A DNA stretch of 64,000 nt. Source: Hyphomicrobiales bacterium (GTDB lineage: Bacteria; Pseudomonadota; Alphaproteobacteria; Rhizobiales; Rhizobiaceae). Location: NCBI GenBank assembly GCA_900472925.1, contig UCJU01000017.1:12369-76368 (forward strand), given 5' to 3'. Positions 1 through 7,843 of this stretch are shown here, piece after piece (the stretch's first letter is position 1; each line of letters begins with the position of its first letter). The position numbers were made by a program, and so were the translations under genes. Below the pieces are notes generated by a model. The model saw only the letters and a list, made by a program, of their open reading frames with translations, was not told where the DNA came from and searched no databases.

Positions 1-1
1 C

Positions 2-358
2 GGCAGGACAGAGGGGGGCGATCTTGCTCCGACATCCCTTTTCCAGAAACCAACTCTCGACAACATGGGTCCCGGCACCGACACCGCCAAACCTCTGTTC
101 CGCAAGAACAGCCTCGATGAAATGACCGTCGGTCGCACAGAAAAGCCGGTCAAGGGCGCGACACCGGCAAAGCCGAAGACCGAAGATGGCAAGCGTTTCT
201 CGCCCCTGCTGGAAGGCCAGCCGGAGCGCGCCTCTGGAGGCAAGGACGACCCCCGCCCCGTCGCGCGCGGCAAGGTCGGCGTCGGCTCCTATGAGGACCC
301 CGGCGAGCAGAAGCGCAAGGGCAGGACCAAGGGCAAAACCGGAAGACCGGGGCGATAA
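2..358 (+). CDS. C-terminal fragment of an unrecognised basic protein
   Basis: The frame is open from the left edge of the window to a TAA stop at 356-358, so this is probably the end of a larger protein; an internal ATG lies at 65. The visible 118 residues are low in hydrophobic residues and end in a Lys/Arg/Gly-rich tail. A short motif occurs twice: LFQKPTLDNM and LFRKNSLDEM. No enzymatic domain can be recognised and no function is proposed. A short independent gene starting at 65 is possible but less likely because the open frame continues upstream. Confidence 0.45.
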   Translation, partial: GRTEGGDLAPTSLFQKPTLDNMGPGTDTAKPLFRKNSLDEMTVGRTEKPVKGATPAKPKTEDGKRFSPLLEGQPERASGGKDDPRPVARGKVGVGSYEDPGEQKRKGRTKGKTGRPGR

Positions 359-484
359 CACTGCCCCGCTTCAAAGCCAATGCACGACCGTCCCATCCAG
401 CCCAAAACAACGCACCGATCAGGACTATCACGCGTCAACCTGCGTTGAGAAACCGTCACAACCGGCAGAGGGAGCCAGCGAACA

Positions 485-1441
485 ATGCTCGTCAAGATGA
501 TTGCAACATCTCTTCTGGCGTTTGTATTGATGGCTGGCGGGAGCATCGCTGGTACCCTTGCCGATGCTACCTTCCACAGCAAAGCTCTGAATGCCGATCT
601 GCCCGTTAACGTCTATCGACCGGACGGCGATGCGCCGGAGAATGGCTGGCCGGTGATCTACCTCCTGCATGGCCATGATGGCGACCAGAACAGCTGGCGT
701 GATCTCGGCAATATCGAAAAGACGCTGGACGGCATGATCGCGTCAGGCACGATCCGCCCCGCCGTCGTCGTCATGCCGGGCGTGAAAAACAGCTGGTATG
801 TGGATTCCGCCGATGTCGGCGGCCCCGGCAATTACGAGACGGCGCTGACGGGCGATCTGCGGGTGCATGTCGAAAAGACGTTGCCGGTGCGCAAGGACAG
901 ACAGGGCCGCGCCATCATCGGCCTGTCCATGGGCGGTTTCGGCGCGCTGCATCTGGCCTACGCACACGAAGACCTCTACGCCGCCGTCGCCAGTCTTTCG
1001 GGCGCAATCTGGCAGAACGTCCCCGCAACCGATCTCGACAAGACGCCCGCCGAACTGAAACTCATCCAGGACAGCGCCTTCTTCCACCGCGTCGACCGCG
1101 CCACCATCACCAGCGGCATCGTGCTCCCCTCCACCGGCGACCACTTCTCCGGCTCCTTCGGCACACCTTTCGATGCCAGACGCTTCAACGAACAGAACAT
1201 CTTCACGACCGTCGCGCAGCACGTCGTCAAAAAACAGGACCTCCCCGCCACCTACCTCACCGTCGGCGACGACGACGGCTTCGCCCTATGGCGCGGCGCC
1301 ATCGCCCTCCACGAAACCCTGCAAGCCGACAACCGCAAATCCGAACTGCGGATCACGAATGGGGACTATGTCTGGGATGTGTGGAAGGTGTCGATTATTG
1401 ACGCGCTGAAGTTTGTGGATGGGGAGTTAAATTCATCATAA
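485..1441 (+). CDS. secreted alpha/beta-hydrolase, esterase D-like family
   Basis: A 318-residue putative esterase of the S-formylglutathione hydrolase/esterase D group. Residues 1-23 form a signal peptide, so it should act in the periplasm. The oxyanion region LLHGHDG is at 60-66 and the nucleophile elbow GLSMGG has its serine at 148. Near the C-terminus, where this family normally has Gly-x-His-x-Trp, the sequence is NGDYVWDVW: the expected catalytic histidine is tyrosine 295 (TAT at 1367-1369, one transition from CAT). The protein may therefore be weak or inactive. The gene ends at the edge of the AT-rich retron island. The second ATG at 497 is an alternative start. The substrate cannot be read from the sequence. 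Confidence 0.85.
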   Translation: MLVKMIATSLLAFVLMAGGSIAGTLADATFHSKALNADLPVNVYRPDGDAPENGWPVIYLLHGHDGDQNSWRDLGNIEKTLDGMIASGTIRPAVVVMPGVKNSWYVDSADVGGPGNYETALTGDLRVHVEKTLPVRKDRQGRAIIGLSMGGFGALHLAYAHEDLYAAVASLSGAIWQNVPATDLDKTPAELKLIQDSAFFHRVDRATITSGIVLPSTGDHFSGSFGTPFDARRFNEQNIFTTVAQHVVKKQDLPATYLTVGDDDGFALWRGAIALHETLQADNRKSELRITNGDYVWDVWKVSIIDALKFVDGELNSS

Positions 1442-1528
1442 GAATTATGACAATTACTGACACATATCTAGAGAGCCAGCCGATACAAAATGGATAGTTT
1501 TTAAGTGTAAGCGGATGAATTTACCAAA

Positions 1529-2965
1529 CTATAGATTTGATAATCTTTCTTTTATTAAAGCGGCGAGCTCAACTGCATTATTATCCCATTTTTTGTAATG
1601 CAGGTCACTCAAGAGGGGATATTCGTCCATATCGGTCAATCCGTGAACAATAGGTAATATTTTATTTTTGTCTTTCATGAAGCGTGCCAATGCGACATTA
1701 AGCTCTTTAGTCGGCCATTTTTTTTCTAAAAACACCTCAGAGATGATCGGCACTATTATTTTTGCTTCCCCTAACCCTGCGTTTATTTTCTCGATTACAG
1801 AGTCACCCCATTTGATATCGGACGCATCATAAAACACGCTAATACCCAGCGCTTCACACGCATCAAAAAGAGGCTTAGCAACTTCGACTTTGTCTTCGCT
1901 GGCGTGACTTAAAAAAATGTCTTTCACTTGGAACTCCGCTGCCGCATCTTTTACCCACTGTGGGCAATTCGTGGTAATCGTGCTAACTTCTCGGCACATT
2001 TTTCGCACGATAACGTCTGAGTGACCACGAACGTCCTTAATGTAACCTAAATTTCCATACAATACGGATTTGAGATAAGAGCCATTATCTGATTTTCCAA
2101 ATCTATAATACTCAGCTTTTTCTAATCCAAATTTCCTCCATAAATGTATTATTTTCCTAACCTCTAGTATCTTTCTTCTTCTAACATTAGGAAATTGATT
2201 GACAACTACTCCAGCAACCGTTTGCTGGTAATTCCTATACTGTAGCCGTGTCTTTTTATGATTTATTTTAAAACCTTGCCGCTCTATTTCTTGCTCGAGC
2301 GCCAATCCAACGTTAGAAGGACCATTAAGTTGCGAGGCGGTTACAAAGTAACCTATGGATGGAGGGAAATTCTTTAGCCAGTAAGAGAAGGTTATGTCGT
2401 CAGCATATCGCGTGTATCTAAGACTATATCGCTTTGCCAATCTGATCATAGCCTTATCAAGGTTGGCCGCCACCAGATTGGAAATATGAGGAGAGGTCGG
2501 TGCACCTTGAGGCAAGCCACCATTGTAACAGCACAAATGGGCAACGACCGTTGCTGCATTTTCAGAGAGCTTGTAGGCTCCAATCAAGGCACCCCTAACT
2601 CTACCAAAATGAATTGTCCCAAAGAAATTCTCGAGGTCCAAGTTAAAAACAAACCGCTGCTTTCTATGCTCCTTAGCGTTTGTTAAATATGATTTTCCTT
2701 TATGGTAGGCGTGAGAACAATTTGGCTTCCTATCGAGATGATCGAATATATTCTTCAATTTTTGCTGGATCACTCGCAATCCAGCGAGCGGCATATTTAT
2801 AATTCTGTCGCCACCACTTTTCTTTTTTACCGTGAATGTTTTGTATTGGGAGGATAGGCCTTTTTTGTAGGCTAAATACTTGAATGTTGCTTTAGGAATC
2901 TCAAGCGTCTTCGCTAAGTCGTCTATATCAGACGCATTGAGAAAGTCCGCTGCAACCATATTCAT
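1529..2965 (-). CDS. retron reverse transcriptase fused to a C-terminal TIR domain
   Basis: A 478-residue protein. Residues 1-330 are a retron-type RT: basic finger motif VKKKSGGDRIINMP (46-59), region X motif NAKEH (96-100, retron NAxxH), catalytic Asp in FNLDLENFF (D110), LPQGAPTSP (151-159), YADD active site (187-190) and region Y VAG (250-252, usually VTG). Residues 349-470 are a TIR domain beginning DIFLSHASED, with the expected NADase glutamate in WPTKEL (E421). Retrons make a branched RNA-DNA (msDNA) that keeps a toxic effector in check; retrons with TIR effectors are known anti-phage systems. Here RT and effector are one chain. I start at ATG 2965 although the frame is open to 3124, because family homology begins here and the upstream part looks like the msr-msd RNA. 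Strongly AT-rich; probably acquired horizontally. Confidence 0.9.
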   Translation of the reverse strand: MNMVAADFLNASDIDDLAKTLEIPKATFKYLAYKKGLSSQYKTFTVKKKSGGDRIINMPLAGLRVIQQKLKNIFDHLDRKPNCSHAYHKGKSYLTNAKEHRKQRFVFNLDLENFFGTIHFGRVRGALIGAYKLSENAATVVAHLCCYNGGLPQGAPTSPHISNLVAANLDKAMIRLAKRYSLRYTRYADDITFSYWLKNFPPSIGYFVTASQLNGPSNVGLALEQEIERQGFKINHKKTRLQYRNYQQTVAGVVVNQFPNVRRRKILEVRKIIHLWRKFGLEKAEYYRFGKSDNGSYLKSVLYGNLGYIKDVRGHSDVIVRKMCREVSTITTNCPQWVKDAAAEFQVKDIFLSHASEDKVEVAKPLFDACEALGISVFYDASDIKWGDSVIEKINAGLGEAKIIVPIISEVFLEKKWPTKELNVALARFMKDKNKILPIVHGLTDMDEYPLLSDLHYKKWDNNAVELAALIKERLSNL

Positions 2966-2996
2966 CGGCCTAGAAAAGTAAGGGAGTAATTTCAGT

Positions 2997-3142
2997 GCTA
3001 GGCCCTCGTCATTAACGCGTGGTCGAAATCGAGTCAGTGAATAATTCGAAATCGCACATATAGTGAATCCAGTAGTAGCGTTATGCCACCCAGATTTTTT
3101 CATTCTGCCGAAGATGTTCAGCAAAAAAAGTGAGGGCCTAGC
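2997..3142 (-). ncRNA. candidate retron msr-msd RNA
   Basis: Directly upstream of the RT, an 11-nt perfect inverted repeat (GCTAGGCCCTC at 3142-3132 and GAGGGCCTAGC at 3007-2997, read on the minus strand) brackets a 146-nt segment, as the a1/a2 repeats do in retrons. After a1 come a U tract and a hairpin GCTGAA-CATC-TTCGGC (3122-3107), whose U tract can also pair with an A tract at 3100-3095. A second stem, CATAACGC (3085-3078) with GCGTTAATG (3018-3010), closes a long interior region next to a2, where an msd stem would lie. The exact branching G and msd limits cannot be fixed by eye; no G follows a1 immediately as in Ec86. The a2 end is 31 nt from the chosen RT start. Confidence 0.55.
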
Positions 3143-3266
3143 AATATCTCAGTATGATTGTTTCCATTCTAATGCAACCGCAATGTTGATGAAATTACAC
3201 TCTTAAGTGGATTCGTTCACAGATCAAAAAATGTCGAATGAAAACTGCCCGTACAACCGCAGAAGC

Positions 3267-3291
3267 GGAACCAAAGCCACCCTAACCCGTT
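3267..3291 (+). promoter_or_regulatory. EcfG/RpoE2-type general stress promoter
   Basis: GGAAC at 3267-3271 and CGTT at 3288-3291 are separated by exactly 16 nt, matching the established alphaproteobacterial EcfG consensus GGAAC-N16/17-CGTT. It lies about 45 nt upstream of the PRC-barrel start, a normal promoter distance, and would place that gene in the general stress response. It is the only such site I found in the window. Confidence 0.65.
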
Positions 3292-3336
3292 CTTCCCCCG
3301 AACACCATGTTCAGCATACACAAGGGAAGAAACATC

Positions 3337-3804
3337 ATGAAAAACAAGATCTTCGCACTGGCTGCCGTTGCAGCCCTGACATCTTCTGTTGCCTTCGCAC
3401 AGACAGCGACAACCGCTCCTTCGGCAGCACCGGCTGCTGGTGCTGATGCGACGATGGCTGGTCCTGGGATTACCATGGGCACCAAGGCAAATGGTCCTTT
3501 GAAGTTCGTCAACGTGCAGAAGACCGACCTCACCGCTTCGCAGCTGGATGGCATGGACATCTACAATGCGAAGAACGAGGAAATCGGTGAGATCGAGGAT
3601 GTTGTCATCGGCGATGGCAAGTCTGTGATCGGTCTGGTTGCCAGCGTCGGCGGCTTCCTCGGTATCGACAAGAGCTACGTCGTTCTCGACCCGGCCTCCG
3701 TTGCCATCAACAACGACAATGGCACGTGGAAGGCTTACGTAGACACGACCAAGGAAGCGCTCGAAGCTGCTCCGAAGCTCGACTACGACAAGATGGACGA
3801 CTAA
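3337..3804 (+). CDS. exported PRC-barrel domain protein
   Basis: A 155-residue protein. The start at 3337 follows a good ribosome-binding site (AAGGGAAG) and gives a clean signal peptide, MKNKIFALAAVAALTSSVAFA; an in-frame ATG at 3307 would spoil it. An Ala/Pro-rich linker (about 22-45) is followed by a PRC-barrel-like beta domain (about 55-140) containing DIYNAKNEEIGEIEDVVIG. PRC-barrel proteins of this kind are common stress-induced periplasmic proteins in rhizobia; the molecular role is unknown. An EcfG-type promoter lies upstream and a strong terminator follows. Confidence 0.85.
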   Translation: MKNKIFALAAVAALTSSVAFAQTATTAPSAAPAAGADATMAGPGITMGTKANGPLKFVNVQKTDLTASQLDGMDIYNAKNEEIGEIEDVVIGDGKSVIGLVASVGGFLGIDKSYVVLDPASVAINNDNGTWKAYVDTTKEALEAAPKLDYDKMDD

Positions 3805-3840
3805 TCCTGCGAGATAGGCGGCAACATTCCGCCGGTCTTC

Positions 3841-3888
3841 AAGCCCGCCGACAGTTGGTTCAGTCCAATCGTCGGCGGGCTTTTTGTT
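3841..3888 (+). terminator. Rho-independent terminator after the PRC-barrel gene
   Basis: AAGCCCGCCGAC (3841-3852) pairs perfectly with GTCGGCGGGCTT (3871-3882), followed by TTTTGTTT. Confidence 0.9.
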
Positions 3889-3965
3889 TGAGCGTTGGGA
3901 CTGTCTTCTTCGTCGCTGCGACGATGGAGATTATCTGGCACGTTGTGATTGTGGTGGCGTCGTTG

Positions 3966-3993
3966 GATCCTCGGCACAAGGCCGAGAATGACG
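3966..3993. repeat. short palindromic intergenic element (REP-like)
   Basis: GGATC followed by CTCGGC-acaag-GCCGAG and AATGACG. Elements of the form GATCCTCGG...CCGAGAATGACG are common as dispersed intergenic repeats in Rhizobiales. Only one copy is visible here, so its repeat nature rests on family knowledge. Confidence 0.4.
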
Positions 3994-4014
3994 TTGGGAG
4001 AGGACAGCCTGCTC

Positions 4015-6294
4015 TTAGCCGCCGAATTTGCCGCTACGCGGAAAACCCTTTGGCACGGTGCGGCCTGCGGTGGCGCGGTCGGCCATCCATTCCAGCAGCT
4101 CGTCACCCACCTTGGAGAAGGAGCGCCCGGCGCTGTCTTCCCATGTGAGGCCCGTTGCCAGCGCAAAGCACTTCACATCCGAAATGCCGCCATCCTTGTA
4201 GCGTTGCAGGCGCACGCCCTTGCCGCGTGACATTTCCGGCACCTGCGACAGCGGGAAAGTCAGCATCTTGCGGTTTTCGCCAACGACCGCAACATGGTCG
4301 CCCATTACGGGCACAACCAGCTTCATTTCGTCAGGCATGGCAACGTTCATGATCTGCTTGCCCTTGCGGGTATTGGCCACCATTTCCGTTTCCGCCACCA
4401 CGAAGCCGTTTCCGCCGGTGGAGACGAGCAGCAGCTTGCGCGATGGATCATGGACGAAGGCGGTCAGAATGTCCTGATCGTTCTCCATATCAACCATGAT
4501 GCGCACCGGCTCGCCATGGCCACGCCCGCCCGGCAGCTTGTCGGCGCCCAGCGTGTAGGCTTTGCCGCCCGTCGTCACCAGCAGCAGCTTGTCCGTGGTC
4601 TGGGCGAGGAAGGCAAGCTTCGGTCCGTCGCCTTCCTTAAAGGTCAGCGCCGATGTATCAGCCATATGGCCCTTCAGCGCCCTGATCCATCCCTTCTGGG
4701 AAGTGACGATCGTCACAGGTTCCTTCTCGATCATAGACTGCTGGATGGCATCCATATCGGCAGTCGGTGCCATCGCAAACAGGGTGCGACGCGCGCCGAG
4801 CTTGGTGACCTTGGCGTATTTCTTTTTGACCTCTTCGATTTCCCAGGCAACGGTCTTCCACTGCTTGTCCGGCGAGGCCAGCAGCGACTCGATTTCGGCC
4901 TTCTCGCTGCTCAAGCTGTCGAACTCCGTGCGGATTTCGAATTCTTCCAGCTTGCGCAAAGAGCGCAGGCGCATGTTGAGAATGGCTTCGGCCTGGACAT
5001 CGGTGAGGTTGAAGCGGGCAACCATGACCGGCTTCGGCTCGTCTTCCTCGCGGATGATGGCGATGATCTCATCGATATTGAGATAGGCGATGAGAAGGCC
5101 GCCAAGAATTTCAAGGCGACGGTCGATGGCGGCCAGACGGAAGCGCGAGCGGCGCAGCAGCACATCGCGGCGGTGGTCCAGCCATTCCTTCAGCACCTCG
5201 TTCAGCGACATGACCTTGGGCACACGCCCCATGGACAGAACGTTCATGTTGAGCGGAATGCGGTTTTCCAGATCGGACAGGCGGAACAGTGATTCCATCA
5301 GCAGCGTGGCATCGACGGTGCGGTTCTTCGGCACCAGCACCACGCGCACATCTTCTGCGGATTCGTCGCGAACATCTTCCAGCAGCGGCAGACGGCGCGC
5401 CAGCAGCAGCTCGGCGATCTTTTCGATCAGGCGGGATTTCTGCACCTGATAGGGAATTTCTGTGATGACGATCTGGTAGCCGCCACGACCGAGGTCCTCG
5501 ATCTCCCACTTTGCCCGCACGCGGAAACCACCGCGACCGGTCTTGTATGCATCGAGCATGCTTTCGCGGCTCTCGATGATCACGCCACCCGTGGGCAGAT
5601 CCGGTCCTTCGATGCCACCCCTCTCCGGGTGGGCGGGATCGAACATCAGCTCCTCGACACTCGCCTCCGGGTTCTTGATCAGGCGAAGGGCGGCATCGCA
5701 CAGCTCATGGGCGTTGTGCGGTGGAATGGACGTGGCCATGCCCACCGCAATGCCGGACGAACCATTGGCGAGCAGGTTGGGGAACGCGCCGGGCATGACG
5801 ACCGGCTCGTCGTCTTCCTCGTTATAGGTCGGGCGAAAATCGACCGCGTCCTGCTCTATGCCTTCCAGCAGCAGAGCGGCGACTTCGGTCATGCGCGCTT
5901 CGGTGTAACGATAGGCGGCGGCGCCATCGCCATCGATGTTGCCGAAGTTGCCCTGCCCGTCCACGATCGGGTAACGCTGCGAGAAATCCTGCGCCAGACG
6001 CACCAGCGCATCATAGACCGACTGGTCGCCATGCGGGTGGAACTTACCGATGACGTCACCGACGATACGGGCGCATTTCTTGAACGCCGAATTGGGGCGT
6101 ATGCCCATCTCGCTCATGGCGTGAATGATGCGGCGATGAACCGGCTTCAGACCATCGCGAACATCCGGCAGCGCGCGGTGCATGATGGTCGACAACGCAT
6201 AGGCCAGATAGCGCTCTTCGAGCGCCGCCTTGAGGTCGATCGGTAATACGTTGTCGTCGTCTCCGCCGGACGGAGGAACAATATTTTTTGCCAT
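4015..6294 (-). CDS. parC: DNA topoisomerase IV subunit A
   Basis: A 759-residue cytoplasmic type IIA topoisomerase subunit that, with ParE, decatenates daughter chromosomes. The N-terminal breakage-reunion domain includes [18 protein letters not shown] and the catalytic tyrosine in [10 protein letters not shown]. The C-terminal half is a pinwheel-type domain (about 500-740). The quinolone-determining segment reads GDQSVYD, with Gln where E. coli GyrA has Ser83. ParC rather than GyrA is called because of length and the short, degenerate C-terminal domain without a clear GyrA box. It is monocistronic here; parE is not in the window. Confidence 0.95.
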   Translation of the reverse strand: MAKNIVPPSGGDDDNVLPIDLKAALEERYLAYALSTIMHRALPDVRDGLKPVHRRIIHAMSEMGIRPNSAFKKCARIVGDVIGKFHPHGDQSVYDALVRLAQDFSQRYPIVDGQGNFGNIDGDGAAAYRYTEARMTEVAALLLEGIEQDAVDFRPTYNEEDDEPVVMPGAFPNLLANGSSGIAVGMATSIPPHNAHELCDAALRLIKNPEASVEELMFDPAHPERGGIEGPDLPTGGVIIESRESMLDAYKTGRGGFRVRAKWEIEDLGRGGYQIVITEIPYQVQKSRLIEKIAELLLARRLPLLEDVRDESAEDVRVVLVPKNRTVDATLLMESLFRLSDLENRIPLNMNVLSMGRVPKVMSLNEVLKEWLDHRRDVLLRRSRFRLAAIDRRLEILGGLLIAYLNIDEIIAIIREEDEPKPVMVARFNLTDVQAEAILNMRLRSLRKLEEFEIRTEFDSLSSEKAEIESLLASPDKQWKTVAWEIEEVKKKYAKVTKLGARRTLFAMAPTADMDAIQQSMIEKEPVTIVTSQKGWIRALKGHMADTSALTFKEGDGPKLAFLAQTTDKLLLVTTGGKAYTLGADKLPGGRGHGEPVRIMVDMENDQDILTAFVHDPSRKLLLVSTGGNGFVVAETEMVANTRKGKQIMNVAMPDEMKLVVPVMGDHVAVVGENRKMLTFPLSQVPEMSRGKGVRLQRYKDGGISDVKCFALATGLTWEDSAGRSFSKVGDELLEWMADRATAGRTVPKGFPRSGKFGG

Positions 6295-6521
6295 GTCGCT
6301 TGACTAGCGTAAACGCCGATTCCCGGCAAGGAATCAACGCCTTTCCGCTGTGGATGAAAGCGGCGATACGTATATTTTTCGTTAATCTTGTTTTTATGCC
6401 GCAATTCGGCCATTCGTTGCAAAGTACGAATGCAGTAGACCCAGGCTATGCCTCGGATATAAATGCGTGATTCCAGTTAAACAGTCGACCGTTTTTCATA
6501 CATTGTGAGGGAAGAGATAGG

Positions 6522-7712
6522 ATGAGACTTCAAACCACCCGGCATTTTCTGTTTGCCAGCGCCGCTGCGTTCGCTTTCGCGTCACCGGCATTCGCACTTG
6601 ACGGTGCAGATGTGCTCAAGAAGATCAATGCAGCCTACTCAGCGCAGGGTGGCGAGATTGCGGCCAAGTCCGTCGCGGTCAATGGCTCGACTGTCACTCT
6701 CTCCGGCGTCACATTCGGTGCCTATGGCAACAAGGAACAGGTCTTCCCTATCGGTGACGTTACGCTGGAAGGCGTGGAAGAAAACAACGGCGGCTACACC
6801 ATCGACAAGATGAGCTTCCAGAACATTGATTACAAGCACGAAAACCTCGCTGTCGACATCTCGGATGTCTACATGTCCGGCGTCATCGTTCCCGCAGATG
6901 CAACGACAGGCAACGTCGATGCTCTCCTGTTTTACGATGAAGCGCACAGCGGCCCGGCAACGATCAAAGTCGATGGCAAGGACGTCGCCTCCTTTGAAGA
7001 ATCCACCGCCACAATGACCCGCAGCGAAGACAAGAGCACCATCAGCTTCGATGTGAACGCCAATGGTTTCAAGGCGGACCTCTCCACGGTGCCGGACCCG
7101 AAGAGCAAGGAAGCGCTTGAAAAGCTCAACATGCAGACGCTCGCCGGTGAACTGTCCATCAACGGTTCGTGGGAAGTCGCACCAGGCACCTTCAACATCG
7201 AGGAATATTCCATCGACCTGAAGGATGTCGGCCGTCTCAACATGGCCTTCAGCTTCTCCGGCTATACGCTCAAGTTCATCAAGTCGATGCAGGACGCCAT
7301 CAAGGCCCAGGCCGCCAACCCCAACAAGGAACAGGCCGATCAGGCCGCTGGCCTTGCCATGCTTGGCCTGATGCAGCAGCTGACATTCAACAGCGCCGAA
7401 ATCAGCTTTGACGATGCTGGCGTAACGAAGCGTGGCATCGACTACGCGGCATCGCAACAGAACACGACACCAGACCAGCTGTCGCAGATGATCAAGGGCA
7501 TGGTTCCGATGATGATGGCGCAGCTTAACGTGCCGGAATTGCAGAACGCCGTATCTGAAGCCGTCAACACCTATATCGATGACCCAAAGAACTTCACGAT
7601 CTCCGCCGCACCGGCAAAGCCCGTGCCGTTCCCGATGATCATGGGTGCGGCCATGGGTGCACCAAACACCATTCCGCAGGTTCTTGGCGTGAAGGTTACA
7701 GCCAACGATTGA
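6522..7712 (+). CDS. secreted protein of unknown function
   Basis: A 396-residue protein with a signal peptide (about residues 1-25, ending SPAFA) and a ribosome-binding site GAAGAGATAGG before ATG 6522. The mature part is rich in beta-type repeats of alternating polar and hydrophobic residues (for example GSTVTLSGVTFG and VDISDVYMSGVIV), followed by a Met/Gln-rich helical segment near 260-340. There is no membrane anchor after the signal and no catalytic motif I can name. It is probably periplasmic. It stands alone between parC (divergent) and a strong terminator. Confidence 0.75.
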   Translation: MRLQTTRHFLFASAAAFAFASPAFALDGADVLKKINAAYSAQGGEIAAKSVAVNGSTVTLSGVTFGAYGNKEQVFPIGDVTLEGVEENNGGYTIDKMSFQNIDYKHENLAVDISDVYMSGVIVPADATTGNVDALLFYDEAHSGPATIKVDGKDVASFEESTATMTRSEDKSTISFDVNANGFKADLSTVPDPKSKEALEKLNMQTLAGELSINGSWEVAPGTFNIEEYSIDLKDVGRLNMAFSFSGYTLKFIKSMQDAIKAQAANPNKEQADQAAGLAMLGLMQQLTFNSAEISFDDAGVTKRGIDYAASQQNTTPDQLSQMIKGMVPMMMAQLNVPELQNAVSEAVNTYIDDPKNFTISAAPAKPVPFPMIMGAAMGAPNTIPQVLGVKVTAND

Positions 7713-7730
7713 TCTGACATCATTGAAACG

Positions 7731-7766
7731 AAGCCGCCTTGCGCACCATCGCAAGGCGGTTTTTTA
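7731..7766 (+). terminator. Rho-independent terminator
   Basis: CCGCCTTGCG (7734-7743) and CGCAAGGCGG (7750-7759) form a perfect 10-bp stem with a 6-nt loop, followed by six T. It ends the secreted-protein gene. Confidence 0.9.
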
Positions 7767-7789
7767 TTGCGCTGATGATCTGCACAAAC

Positions 7790-7820
7790 AAAAAGGGCCG
7801 GCGTTTCCGCCAGCCCTTTG
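7790..7820 (-). terminator. Rho-independent terminator of aspS
   Basis: Read on minus, AAAGGGCTGGC and GCCGGCCCTTT form an 11-bp stem with one G-T pair, followed by TTGTTTG. It lies 24 nt beyond the aspS stop. Confidence 0.8.
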
Positions 7821-7843
7821 ATCTCGAAACGGACTGCTCCGTA

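Larger units (their letters stand above)
1442..3240. other. AT-rich genomic island carrying a retron
   Basis: Between the esterase stop and the promoter of the PRC-barrel gene the base composition drops sharply to AT-rich sequence with codons such as TTA, ATA and AAA that are rare in the flanking genes. It contains only the RT-TIR gene and its candidate RNA. No integrase, transposase, tRNA target or clear terminal direct repeat was seen, so the mode of insertion is unknown. Composition and content suggest horizontal acquisition into an otherwise core chromosomal region. The exact borders are approximate. Confidence 0.7.

Noticed and set aside
4294..5292. 332-residue open frame antisense to parC
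   Set aside because: Complement of the parC coding sequence, with no homology or start signals.
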